NCBI RefSeq assembly: GCF_000252445.1
Contig: NC_017805.1
Span: 1-64,000 of the forward strand
Direction of reading: 5' to 3'
From: Deinococcus gobiensis I-0
GTDB lineage: Bacteria; Deinococcota; Deinococci; Deinococcales; Deinococcaceae
Length of the DNA: 64,000 bases
Shown here piece by piece: positions 8,473-16,646 of the stretch. The notes below the pieces were generated by a model that was not told where the DNA came from, did no database searches, and saw only the letters and a program-made list of their open reading frames with translations. Positions within the stretch are counted from its first letter, which is position 1, and every line of letters begins with the position of its first letter. Position numbers and translations under genes: made by a program.

Positions 8473-9429
8473 ATGACGCGGCTACTGATCACGGGTGGAC
8501 TGGGATTTATCGGCAGTCATGTCGCCGAGCAGGCGCTGGAACGGGGGATCGAGGTCGCCGTGTTCGACAACCTGTCGAGCGGGCGACGCGAAAACGTGCC
8601 GGGCGCGGTACGTGTCTACGAGGCCGACCTGCGTGACGAGGCCGCCGTTTCTGCGGCCGTCGCCGACTTCGCGCCCGACTGGATCAGTCACCACGCCGCG
8701 CAGGCGAGCGTGCCGGGCAGCCTGCGCGACCCCGGCCACGACGCCTCGGTCAACGTGCTGGGCACCCTGAACCTGCTGGAGGCGGCGCGGCGCGGCGGGG
8801 TCCGGCGCGTGGTCTTCGCCTCGACCGGGGGGGCCATCTACGGCGAGGTGCCGGACCACGAGGTGGGGCAGGTGGGCGGCCCGCTGCGGCCCTTCACTCC
8901 CTACGCCGTGAGCAAACTCGCCGGAGAGCAGTACCTAGAGGTCTACCGCCACCACTTCGGCCTGGAGTCGGTGACGCTGCGTTACAGCAACGTCTATGGC
9001 GAGCGCCAGAGTATCCACGGCGAGGCGGGCGTGGTGGCGGCGTTCTGCGAGGCGCTGCTGCGCGGGGGGCCGCTGCGGGTCAACGGCCGCCACGAGGCCG
9101 GGGACCGGGGCTGCGTGCGCGATTACGTGTACGTGGGCGACGTGGCACGGGCCAACCTGCTCGCGCTGGAGGGGCGGCTGGACCCGGCGCAGCCGGTGCT
9201 CGACGTGGGAACGGGGGTCGGCACCGATTCACGTGCCCTGGCCGAGACGCTGCTGCGGGCGTCCGGCTCGCGGGCCGCCGTCGAGAGCGGGCCGCCGCGC
9301 GCCGGCGATGTGGGCCGCTCGGTCCTGAGCGCGGAGGCGTTGCGGACCCTGCTGGGCGACCTCACGCCGCTGGAGACGGGGCTGGCCCGCACGCTGGCGT
9401 GGTACCGGCAGGAGGCCGTGCCGGGCTGA
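8473..9429 (+). CDS. NAD-dependent epimerase/dehydratase (UDP-glucose 4-epimerase-like)
   Basis: 318-residue extended short-chain dehydrogenase of the GalE/WcaG type. The Rossmann motif GGLGFIGS begins at residue 8, and VFDNLSSGRREN is the adenosine-ribose binding segment. The catalytic site is STGGAIYGE with Tyr144 and Lys148 in YAVSK. The substrate-side motif RYSNVYGERQ is also clear. GGGGGAGGG precedes the ATG. It stands alone between the flavodoxin-like gene and the pseudokinase, with no glycosyltransferases nearby, so the sugar nucleotide is unknown. UDP-glucose/UDP-galactose or UDP-glucuronate epimerisation is most common in this subfamily. Confidence 0.9.
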   Translation: MTRLLITGGLGFIGSHVAEQALERGIEVAVFDNLSSGRRENVPGAVRVYEADLRDEAAVSAAVADFAPDWISHHAAQASVPGSLRDPGHDASVNVLGTLNLLEAARRGGVRRVVFASTGGAIYGEVPDHEVGQVGGPLRPFTPYAVSKLAGEQYLEVYRHHFGLESVTLRYSNVYGERQSIHGEAGVVAAFCEALLRGGPLRVNGRHEAGDRGCVRDYVYVGDVARANLLALEGRLDPAQPVLDVGTGVGTDSRALAETLLRASGSRAAVESGPPRAGDVGRSVLSAEALRTLLGDLTPLETGLARTLAWYRQEAVPG

Positions 9430-9476
9430 CCCTGCCCTTCTCATCGAGTCGGGGGCCGGGCGGTGGCCTGCCCCTT

Positions 9477-9490
9477 TAGAATGGGGTCCG
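9477..9490 (+). promoter_or_regulatory. -10 box TAGAAT directly before the pseudokinase start
   Basis: TAGAAT at 9477-9482 lies 8 nt before the ATG at 9491. Transcription would start at or within a few nucleotides of the start codon, giving a leaderless or near-leaderless mRNA. No Shine-Dalgarno sequence is present in the gap (GGGGTCCG). Confidence 0.5.
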
Positions 9491-12400
9491 ATGGAGTGGT
9501 CCCGGCCCCGGCGGCTCGAACTCGTTCACCTGCTGGGTGAGGGGTGGGCCGGAAGCGTGTATGCCGCCGCCGATCTGGACGACCCCAGGCAGGTGGCCGT
9601 GCGGCTCGTCGGGGTGCCGCCCGGCCCGCTGGCCGGCACACTGGCCCTGGGCGCGGCGCAGCGCCACCCCCACATCCTGCCCGTCACGCTGCCCGAGGAG
9701 CGTCAGGATCATGTCCTGTCGGTGATGCCGCTGGCCGGGGCGGGGTCGCTGCGCCGCCTGCTGCTCCCGGGCGAGCCGCTGGCGGCGCCGCTGCTCGCCG
9801 ACCTGTTGCGTCAGGTGGCCGAGGCGCTGGTGTTCGCGCACGCGCAGGGGACGGTCCACGGCAACCTCAAACCCGAGAACGTGCTGCTGGAGGCGCGGGG
9901 CGAGGACCTGTGGGTGTGGCTTTCGGACTTCGGCCTCAACGGTCTGCGGCCACCCGATCCCCTGAGCCCCTACCAGAGCGCCGAGCAGCGGGCGGGCGGC
10001 GCGGCGACCGAACACGACGATCTCTATGCCCTGGGCGCGCTGCTGGTCGAGGGCCTGAGCGGCGCGCCCCTGCCCCTGACCCCCGGCCCCGAGGACCTGC
10101 TGGGGCTGGGCGACCCCTGGCGCAAGCTCGCCGCGCGCTGTCTGGGCCTGTCGGTGCCCTTTCCCGACGTGGCGGGATTTCTGGGGCAGCTGCGCGCCCT
10201 GCACCTCGCCGCCGGGGTCCAGGGCAGCGCGGCCCTGAGCCTGAGCGCCGACCTCTCCGCCGCCGGCGACCCTGCCGGAGAACCCGGAGACGGCGTGCTG
10301 GCCCTGCGTCCAGGCGACCCCCTGACGCTGACCCTGACCCTGCGCGGCTCGCCCGATCTGGACGGCCAAACGGTCGTGCTGGAGGTCGAGGGCCTGCCTC
10401 CCGGCTGGGCCACGCTGCCCCCACCCCTGACCCTGAGGGCCGGCACCGAGGCGCTCGTGCCCCTGCGGCTCGGTGCTCCGCGCTCGCCCGACACGGCGCC
10501 GCGCCGCCTCGACGTGACGGTGCTGGCCCTGGGCACGTCCGGCGCAGCGACCGGCCCAGGCCGTCAGGTGCTGGCGCGCCTGCCGCTGGCCCTGCGGGTC
10601 ATGCCCTTCGTGGACACGGTGCTGGAGCTGCGCCCCGCCCAGTCCCTGGTGCGCCGCAGCGCCACGGTGGCCCTGAGCCTGCGCAACCGGGGCAACCACG
10701 CGCAGCAGTACAACCTCGACGTGACGGTGCCGCCCGGGGCGGTGGTCGGCCACGGCGCGGTCCGGCGGCAGTTCGAACTCGGGCCGGGGGGGGAGTACCA
10801 CGACACGCTGCAACTGCGCCTGCCCGCCGCGCTGCTGTCCGGGCGCGTCCTGCACGTGCTGGGGGTGGTCCACCAGCTCAGCCGGCCCGCCGACGCGGCG
10901 CCCGGCGGCCCGGCCCCCTGGCCCCCGCTGCATTCCTCGGTGCAGGCCTCGGCGCGGCTGGACCAGCGGCCCCTGCTGCCCTGGTGGGCGGCGGGGGTCC
11001 TGGGGGGCGCGGCGCTGGCCGCCGCCGCCTGGACCGCCCGCCCGCCCGACATCGGCGAGTTCGCGCTCGTCGGCGGCCCCCCGGCGCGCGGCGAGGCCTT
11101 CACCCTCCGCTGGCGCACGTCGGGCGCGGGGGCGGTGCGTATCGAGGAGTTGCCCGGCCGCGCGCTGGGCGGCAGCGGCCAGACGCAGCTTCCCGGGCTC
11201 CAGTCGGCCCGGACCTACACCCTGGTCGCCAGTGGCCTGCTCACGCGGCAGACCCGGCAACTCACGGTCAGCCCGCAGGTGCCCACTCCGCGCGTCACGG
11301 CCCTGAGCGTCACGCCCGCCCAGGCCGCGCTCGGGCAGGCCGTCACCGTGCGCTGGGCCACCCGGGACGCGCAGGCCGTCAGCCTCACGCCCTTCGGGAC
11401 GGTTCCCGCGACAGGCAGCCGGCAGTACACGCTGCGGCGCGACACCCGCTTCGAACTCGTCGCGCGTGGGGGCGGCGACCTCGCCGGGCAGCAGGACCGC
11501 AGCGTGCAGGTGGCGACCCTGCGTCCACCGCAGATCGCGCGCTTCGTCATCACGCCGGCCACCGCCGCGCCGGGGCAGGCCGTCACCGTGAGCTGGCAGG
11601 TCGGCGGCGCGTCCCGGGTGCGCCTGTCTCCGCTGGGCGATCTCCCCGCGTCGGGCAACCGGACGTTCGTGCCGCGCGCGAGCACCAACTACACCCTCAA
11701 GGCCAGCAACGGCCAGACCGAAGTGATGGCGGCGGCGGCCGTGACCGTCGCGGCCCGCCCGGCGCGCATCCTGACCTTCACGGTCAGCCCGGCCGCGCCG
11801 GTCATCGGCCAGCCCCTGACCGTGCGCTGGCAGACCGAGGGGGCCAGCCGCGCCGAGCTGCGCTGGAGTGACCAGCGCCAGACTCTGCCTCCCAGCGGCG
11901 ACCTGAGCCTGATCGCCACGGCGCAGATGGGTCGGCTCTCCCTGGTCGTGCAGGGCGGGTCGGGCATGCCGGTCCTGCAGACCCGTGCCCTGACCCTGCG
12001 TGCGCCTCAGTCGGCCTCCGCCAGCCCGGAGACGGCGAGTCCGTCCCGGACAGGCCAGACGCCCGCAGCGCCGCCGGCCGTCCAGGCGCCTTCTGCCCCG
12101 TTGCCGCCCACCTCGGCTCCGGCTGCCGCCCCGGTCACGCCGTCACCGGCCCCCTCCACGCCTGCTCCATCACCGGCCCGCACCCAGATCACCGCCTTCA
12201 CGGCCAGTGCGGCGCGGGCGACCGTCGGCCAGGCCGTGACGCTGCGCTGGCAGGGCCGGGGTGGGGGACAGGTCAGGCTGGTCGGTCCCGACGGCCGCTC
12301 CCTGGGCACCTTCGCCGCCAGCGGCCAGACCCGCGTGCGCCTGGGCCGTACAGGCACGCAGACCTACATCCTGAGTCCGGTGACCGGCGATGGACGGTCG

Positions 12401-13036
12401 GCGCGCCTGAGCGTGACGGGGGTGGCCGTCCCTGCCCCCACCCGTCCGGCGACTCCAGCGGCCACGGCGCCCGCCATCGAGAAGTTCGTGGCGTTTCCGG
12501 CCCGCCTGCGGCCGGGGCAGTTCGCCACACTGGTGTGGGAGGTGCGCGGCGTGAACAAGGTGTTCATCACGGGGCTGCGCGGCCCCAACAGCGACGGGTC
12601 TTTCCCGGCCTCTGGGCAGACCAGCACGCCGCGTGCCCGCAGCGCCGACCAGAACTTCGTGCTGAGCGCGGGGGGGCGGCGCGCGGCCCTACACATTCCC
12701 CTTCAGGCCGCGGCCACACCGGCAGATCAGCTCTACGGCGGCGTCGCAGGGACCTGGCGACACAGTTTCGGCGGGCTGGCCCTGCGGGTCGAGGGAACGC
12801 GCGTCACCGGTGTCCTGACCTCGCTGCGCCCGGACCTGCCCGGCGGGACCCTCAGCGGCGCCCTCAGCGGCAGCGCCGGCCGGCCGGTCCTCAACGCCTC
12901 CGTGCGCGCCGACGGGGCCGAGGAGACCCTGACCGTGCAGTTCGACCTCGCGGCCCAGACCTTCTCGGGCGTGTATGGGGGGCGCGGCACGCCGGTCCGC
13001 TGGACAGGTTCGCGGTCCGGGCAAGGCACGCCGTAG
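9491..13036 (+). CDS. Membrane-anchored pseudokinase with Ig-like repeats
   Basis: 1181 residues. Residues 1-240 have a serine/threonine protein kinase fold: glycine loop LGEGWAGSVY, then VAVRLV with Arg38 where the ATP-binding Lys should be, then VHGNLKPENVLLE with Asn125 where the catalytic Asp should be, and an intact DFG at 146-148. Residues 250-490 are beta-rich and hold two Ig-like segments. A single transmembrane helix (WWAAGVLGGAALAAAAW) lies near 496-516. After it come about six repeats of roughly 80 residues beginning near 518, 599, 679, 757, 898 and 995. Each has a GQAVTVRW-type strand and an ASG-type turn; a Pro/Ala-rich linker lies at about 835-895. A C-terminal beta domain (LYGGVAGTWRHSFGGL) ends the protein. 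The missing Lys and Asp argue against normal catalysis; a scaffold or sensor is inferred. Confidence 0.88.
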   Translation: MEWSRPRRLELVHLLGEGWAGSVYAAADLDDPRQVAVRLVGVPPGPLAGTLALGAAQRHPHILPVTLPEERQDHVLSVMPLAGAGSLRRLLLPGEPLAAPLLADLLRQVAEALVFAHAQGTVHGNLKPENVLLEARGEDLWVWLSDFGLNGLRPPDPLSPYQSAEQRAGGAATEHDDLYALGALLVEGLSGAPLPLTPGPEDLLGLGDPWRKLAARCLGLSVPFPDVAGFLGQLRALHLAAGVQGSAALSLSADLSAAGDPAGEPGDGVLALRPGDPLTLTLTLRGSPDLDGQTVVLEVEGLPPGWATLPPPLTLRAGTEALVPLRLGAPRSPDTAPRRLDVTVLALGTSGAATGPGRQVLARLPLALRVMPFVDTVLELRPAQSLVRRSATVALSLRNRGNHAQQYNLDVTVPPGAVVGHGAVRRQFELGPGGEYHDTLQLRLPAALLSGRVLHVLGVVHQLSRPADAAPGGPAPWPPLHSSVQASARLDQRPLLPWWAAGVLGGAALAAAAWTARPPDIGEFALVGGPPARGEAFTLRWRTSGAGAVRIEELPGRALGGSGQTQLPGLQSARTYTLVASGLLTRQTRQLTVSPQVPTPRVTALSVTPAQAALGQAVTVRWATRDAQAVSLTPFGTVPATGSRQYTLRRDTRFELVARGGGDLAGQQDRSVQVATLRPPQIARFVITPATAAPGQAVTVSWQVGGASRVRLSPLGDLPASGNRTFVPRASTNYTLKASNGQTEVMAAAAVTVAARPARILTFTVSPAAPVIGQPLTVRWQTEGASRAELRWSDQRQTLPPSGDLSLIATAQMGRLSLVVQGGSGMPVLQTRALTLRAPQSASASPETASPSRTGQTPAAPPAVQAPSAPLPPTSAPAAAPVTPSPAPSTPAPSPARTQITAFTASAARATVGQAVTLRWQGRGGGQVRLVGPDGRSLGTFAASGQTRVRLGRTGTQTYILSPVTGDGRSARLSVTGVAVPAPTRPATPAATAPAIEKFVAFPARLRPGQFATLVWEVRGVNKVFITGLRGPNSDGSFPASGQTSTPRARSADQNFVLSAGGRRAALHIPLQAAATPADQLYGGVAGTWRHSFGGLALRVEGTRVTGVLTSLRPDLPGGTLSGALSGSAGRPVLNASVRADGAEETLTVQFDLAAQTFSGVYGGRGTPVRWTGSRSGQGTP

Positions 13037-13123
13037 CCTCGGGGCGAAATCTGACCGTAGCGGTCCCCACGATGCCGCCCTGAACGGCGAATTCCATAGC
13101 GTCCGACAAAAAAAGGATAAACC

Positions 13124-13150
13124 TGACGTCAATCTGACGGGTTGCGTCAG
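13124..13150 (+). promoter_or_regulatory. Palindromes TGACGTCA and CTGACG-N5-CGTCAG at the small-gene promoter
   Basis: TGACGTCA (13124-13131) is a perfect 8-bp palindrome. CTGACG (13134-13139) and CGTCAG (13145-13150) form an inverted repeat with a 5-bp spacer that covers the -35 box at 13142-13147. Both share the TGACG core, as expected of paired half sites for one dimeric regulator that would compete with RNA polymerase. No regulator gene is adjacent. Confidence 0.45.
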
Positions 13151-13170
13151 CTTCGTCTGCTCGCTATGAT
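13142..13170 (+). promoter_or_regulatory. Sigma70-type promoter of the 38-aa gene
   Basis: TTGCGT (13142-13147), a 17-bp spacer and TATGAT (13165-13170) form the best promoter match in the window. Start of transcription would fall near 13177, about 6 nt before the ATG at 13183, so the transcript should be almost leaderless. Confidence 0.65.
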
Positions 13171-13182
13171 CTGGAAACCTTT

Positions 13183-13299
13183 ATGGAATACTTCCTGCCC
13201 GTACTGACCGGGTGGGGCGCACTGAACGCCGCGCTGCTGCTCGTCGCAGGGCTCGCTGCTTTCTTGCGCCGCCACCAGCCCGTGAGCGTCAACGAGTAA
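13183..13299 (+). CDS. 38-aa single-pass membrane protein
   Basis: A short open frame beginning MEYFLPVLTGWGALN and ending RRHQPVSVNE. Residues about 10-28 (GWGALNAALLLVAGLAAFL) form one hydrophobic helix, followed by the positive cluster RRH, which predicts N-out/C-in or peripheral anchoring. It is framed by a good promoter with 17-bp spacing and by a strong terminator 10 nt after the stop, so this is a complete tiny transcription unit rather than a chance frame. No Shine-Dalgarno fits well; leaderless translation is likely. I recognise no family. Neighbouring genes (pseudokinase upstream, chemotaxis operon downstream) do not reveal its role. Confidence 0.65.
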   Translation: MEYFLPVLTGWGALNAALLLVAGLAAFLRRHQPVSVNE

Positions 13300-13308
13300 C
13301 CCCTTTCT

Positions 13309-13339
13309 CTGGCCCCGCCTTCCGGCGAGGGCCAGTTTT
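13309..13339 (+). terminator. Intrinsic terminator after the 38-aa gene
   Basis: CTGGCCC (13309-13315) pairs with GGGCCAG (13329-13335), extended inside by GCC with GGC around a TTCC loop, and TTTT follows at 13336-13339. Confidence 0.85.
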
Positions 13340-13490
13340 CTGTAAGGGGCGGGAGCAGGGAACAGGAGCCGCGCCGTCTGAGACAGGGCGCCCGAGACTC
13401 CGGCGGGATTTCTGTGAAAAATTCGACAATCAATCTGCCGACTGAAAGACTTCTGTCGCGGGGGCCTCTCTATTCTGAGTTTTAGATAAG

Positions 13491-13551
13491 CCCTGCCCCA
13501 AAGGCGGCTCACAACATCTGGAGCGCCGCTTCCGGGCAGGGTTCTTCGTTT
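13491..13551 (+). promoter_or_regulatory. Structured leader of the chemotaxis operon
   Basis: CCCTGCCC (13491-13498) pairs with GGGCAGGG (13544-13551). Inside, AGGCGGC-TC pairs with GA-GCGCCGCT around an ACAACATCTG loop. A possible -10 (TATTCT, 13471-13476) lies upstream. The hairpin ends 25 nt before the cheY start and has no clean T run, so a leader structure seems likelier than a terminator. Confidence 0.4.
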
Positions 13552-13576
13552 CTCGCCCGCCCTCAAGGAGTTCCCC

Positions 13577-13936
13577 ATGGCCAAGATTCTGGTAGTTGAC
13601 GATTCTCCCGCAGACCTGCGCTTCCTCACCGAGGCGCTGGCCCCCACCGGCCACAGCGTCGTGAGCAGCACCGACGCGACCGACGTGGAGCGTCTCGTCG
13701 AAACCGAACGTCCCGACCTCGCCCTGCTCGACGTGGTGATGCCCGAGCGCAACGGCTACGAAACCCTGCGCGCGCTGCGCCGGGTTCCCGCCGCCGCCGG
13801 CATGAAGGTCATCTTCGTGAGCAGCAAGGGTGCCGAGAGCGACGTGAAGTGGGGCCTGCGCCAGGGCGCAGTGGATTACCTCATCAAGCCCTATACCCCT
13901 GAACAGCTCACGGCGCTGCTGGGCCGTCACCTCTAA
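13577..13936 (+). CDS. CheY-like response regulator (PilG/PilH type)
   Basis: 119-residue stand-alone receiver. The start MAKILVVDDSPADLRFL carries the acidic pair; the phosphoacceptor is Asp52 in LALLDVVMPERNGYE, and the conserved Ser/Lys sites appear as VSSKGAE and DYLIKPYTPEQ. AAGGAG lies 9 nt before the ATG. It is the first gene of the operon cheY-cheW-mcp-mcp-cheA-DUF4388-REC/roadblock. There are no flagellar genes and the MCPs are PilJ-like, so control of type IV pili (twitching) or of another surface output is more likely than flagellar switching. Confidence 0.9.
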   Translation: MAKILVVDDSPADLRFLTEALAPTGHSVVSSTDATDVERLVETERPDLALLDVVMPERNGYETLRALRRVPAAAGMKVIFVSSKGAESDVKWGLRQGAVDYLIKPYTPEQLTALLGRHL

Positions 13937-13940
13937 GGGC

Positions 13941-14405
13941 ATGGCCGACTTCGCCGCCGTCCAGCCCCGGCCGCTGCTGCTGTTCCGCTGCGGCGGGCGG
14001 CTGCTGGCCCTCCCCGCGAATCTCTCGCGTCAGGTCGTGCCGATGGGTACCCTGAGCCCCCTGCCCGGCAGCGCCGGCACCCTGCTGGGCCTGGCCCCGG
14101 CTGCGGGCCGCGCGGTGCCGGTCGTGGACCTCGCGAGTGTCCTGGGCATGGACCTGGGCGGCGCGCCCTCGCCGGACGACCTGGACGGCGCGGCTTCCAC
14201 CCTGGCCCTGATCACCGAGCAGAGCGGCGAATTCCTGGCCCTGCCCGCCAGCGAGGTGTTGGGCGTGCTGAGCAGCGAGCAGCCCGAGCCGACTGGTGAC
14301 GCGCCGCTGGGCCAGCCGGTCCGGTTCGGAGGCTACGGCGAAGGCCAGATGCTGCATCTCGCGGCCCTGCAACAGCTCGTCGCGCAGCGCCTCGTTCCGG
14401 CCTGA
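13941..14405 (+). CDS. CheW-like coupling protein (PilI type)
   Basis: 154-residue CheW domain: [20 protein letters not shown] at the N-terminus, the [17 protein letters not shown] strand that in CheW carries the conserved VVDL, and a C-terminal [10 protein letters not shown] helix. Only 4 bp separate it from cheY, and AAGGG lies just before the ATG. It should link the two MCPs to the CheA-type kinase downstream. The N-terminal Arg-rich receptor-binding surface is present but diverged. Confidence 0.85.
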   Translation: MADFAAVQPRPLLLFRCGGRLLALPANLSRQVVPMGTLSPLPGSAGTLLGLAPAAGRAVPVVDLASVLGMDLGGAPSPDDLDGAASTLALITEQSGEFLALPASEVLGVLSSEQPEPTGDAPLGQPVRFGGYGEGQMLHLAALQQLVAQRLVPA

Positions 14406-14469
14406 CCCGGCGTTCCCTCCGTTTTCCCTCTCCCTCTCTGTCCCGATCCGCCCTTTTTCTGGAGGCACC

Positions 14470-16599
14470 ATGCAAGTTCAGTATCAGACCGCCCGGCTGG
14501 CCGGCTCCCCGGAGTCCGGTACCCCGGTTCAGCCCGCGCCGGTGCAGGCCCTGCGCTGGACCGGGGGCCTGGCCCTGGGTCCCAAACTCGGCCTGGCCGC
14601 CCTGCTGCTGGGCCTGCCCGCCCTGGGCCTGGGGGCCGCCCTGCTGGGCGAGCGCACCCAGGACCTGAGCGCTGCGGGCGGCGCTCAGGTCGCCGCCGCC
14701 CGGCAGCGCGGTCTGGACACCCTGAACGGAGCGCTCTACCGCTACGTGTCGGCGTCCGGGACGGAGGCGCGTACGGCCGCCGCCGCGAACGTGACGGCGG
14801 CCCTCGCCACGCTCGAGGGTGCGCCCCAGGCCCAGCTCGAAGCCCTTCAGGACGCCTGGAAGGCCCTGCAGGCCCAGCCCGGCACAGCCCGCTTCGTGCA
14901 GACGCAGCAGGCCGCCGGGCGACTGGGCGACGTGAGCTGGAACGGCGCGCCCAGCGTGCCGGGCCAGGAAGCCGCCACGCTCGCCCGTCTGTCGGGCGAG
15001 ACGCTGCCGGCCCTGATCGCCGCCGTGCGCCAGCTCTCGCTGGCCCTGGACTCGGCCGGCACGAACAGTGCCCAGGTGCGCGGCGCGCTGGCTGTGGCAG
15101 GCGACCACCTGAACCGTCTGGGGCCGCAGCTCGGCACGCTGCTGGCCGTGGCCCCCGAGCTGGCCGGCCCCGTCGCGGAGGACCCCGCCACACTGGTGGG
15201 CGACACCCGGCAGGCCCTGACGGCGGCGGCCGGCCGCGGACAGGCGGCGGGCCTGGGCGGTACCCTGACCCGTCTGGACGACGTGCAGGACGCCCTGACC
15301 GGGGCCCTGAACCGGACCCTGGCCGCGCAGGTCGGCGAGCGGCGCAGCGGTCTGGTGTGGCCGCTGCTGCTGGGCGTACTGAGCCTGCTGGCCGGCGCGG
15401 CGCTGCTGATCCTGCTCACGCGGGGCATCACCGGGCCGCTGGAACAGCTGTCGCGCGCCAGCCACGCGCTGGGCGAGGGCGACTACAGCGTGCGGGTGCC
15501 GGTGACCGGCCGCGACGAACTGGGGCAGCTCGCGGGCAGCTTCAACGCGGCGGCCGAGCAGCTCGCGGCGCAGGCCGGGCGTACCGAGGAAGAACGCGGC
15601 GCGGCGCAGCAGCTTCGCGGCGATCTGGGTGAGCTTCGCGGCGCGGCGCAGGCCATGTCGGCCGGCGACCTGACCCGCTCCGCCCCCGAGCGCGGCGAAC
15701 TGGCCGAGGTGGGCGGGGCGGTCAACCGCCTGAACGCGGCCCTGGCCCAGACCCTGCGCGCCGCGCGGCAGCACGCCGCCGACCTAGAAGGGGCCGGACG
15801 CCTCTCGCTGGAAACCGGCGTGACCGTCGGCAACGTTTCGGACCGGACGGCCGCGCAGGCCGGCAGCCTGGCCGCCGGCCTCCAGACCCTCTCGGCGCAG
15901 CTCACGGCGCTCGCGGCCCAGGCGCAGGCCGGAGCCGAGCCGCTGGGACAGGCGGGCGCGAGCGCGCAGGCCGGGCAGCAGGCCATGCAGGCGGCGCTGG
16001 GCGAGTTCGGCACCCTGCAGGGCAGCGCGCAGGAGACCGGCGCGCGCCTCCAGACCCTGCGGGCGCACGCCGAGGAAATTCAGGCAGCGCTGGACACGGT
16101 GGGCCGCGTGGCCGGCCAGACCAACCTGCTCTCGCTGCACGCGGCCATCGAGGCGGCGGGGGCCGGAGAGAGCGGCCGGCGCTTCGCGGTCGTGGCCGAC
16201 GAAGTGCGCGGGCTGGCCGACGAGTCGGCGGCCGTCACGGCGCACATCACGGCGCTGGTCGGGGCCGTACAGGCCGAACTGGGCGCCCTGCACGAAGAAC
16301 TGCATGTCCAGCGCGCGGCGCTGACGCAGGGCCAGCAGCAGGCCGAGTGGGCCAGCGACGGCCTGCGTGAACTCGCCCGCCTCGCGGCGCTGGCCTCGGC
16401 CCGCCTCGCGGAGGTGCAGGGCAGTGCCCGGAGCGGCCTGGGGCACCTGGGCACCCTGAGCGGCGAGGCCCAGACCCTCACGCAGGCGGCCCAGGCCCAG
16501 TCGGGCGCGCTGGCACGCAGCCAGGAAGCCGCCCAGACGGTGCAGGCCGGAGCCAAGGCCCTCGGGGAACACCTGGGCCGCTACCGCCTGCCCAGCTGA
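14470..16599 (+). CDS. Methyl-accepting chemotaxis protein (PilJ-like), first copy
   Basis: 709 residues. A first transmembrane helix lies at about 40-62 ([18 protein letters not shown]), followed by a roughly 230-residue Ala-rich helical sensor region. A second membrane helix is near 296-318 ([19 protein letters not shown]), then a HAMP domain beginning [19 protein letters not shown]. The cytoplasmic signalling part ends in a hairpin tip near residues 550-590 with [17 protein letters not shown] and [20 protein letters not shown] lies 5-6 nt before the ATG at 14470. The tip sequence has the conserved [13 protein letters not shown] core with SLH replacing the usual ALN. It belongs to the operon with cheW upstream and a second receptor downstream. 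Confidence 0.92.
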   Translation: MQVQYQTARLAGSPESGTPVQPAPVQALRWTGGLALGPKLGLAALLLGLPALGLGAALLGERTQDLSAAGGAQVAAARQRGLDTLNGALYRYVSASGTEARTAAAANVTAALATLEGAPQAQLEALQDAWKALQAQPGTARFVQTQQAAGRLGDVSWNGAPSVPGQEAATLARLSGETLPALIAAVRQLSLALDSAGTNSAQVRGALAVAGDHLNRLGPQLGTLLAVAPELAGPVAEDPATLVGDTRQALTAAAGRGQAAGLGGTLTRLDDVQDALTGALNRTLAAQVGERRSGLVWPLLLGVLSLLAGAALLILLTRGITGPLEQLSRASHALGEGDYSVRVPVTGRDELGQLAGSFNAAAEQLAAQAGRTEEERGAAQQLRGDLGELRGAAQAMSAGDLTRSAPERGELAEVGGAVNRLNAALAQTLRAARQHAADLEGAGRLSLETGVTVGNVSDRTAAQAGSLAAGLQTLSAQLTALAAQAQAGAEPLGQAGASAQAGQQAMQAALGEFGTLQGSAQETGARLQTLRAHAEEIQAALDTVGRVAGQTNLLSLHAAIEAAGAGESGRRFAVVADEVRGLADESAAVTAHITALVGAVQAELGALHEELHVQRAALTQGQQQAEWASDGLRELARLAALASARLAEVQGSARSGLGHLGTLSGEAQTLTQAAQAQSGALARSQEAAQTVQAGAKALGEHLGRYRLPS

Positions 16600-16646
16600 G
16601 CCGCCCTTCCCTCTTCCCCGACCGAACCCGCGCAAGGAGTTTGCCA

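Noticed and set aside
9476..11260. Long open frame on the minus strand
   Set aside because: Antisense to the pseudokinase; low-complexity Arg/Gly/Gln translation.
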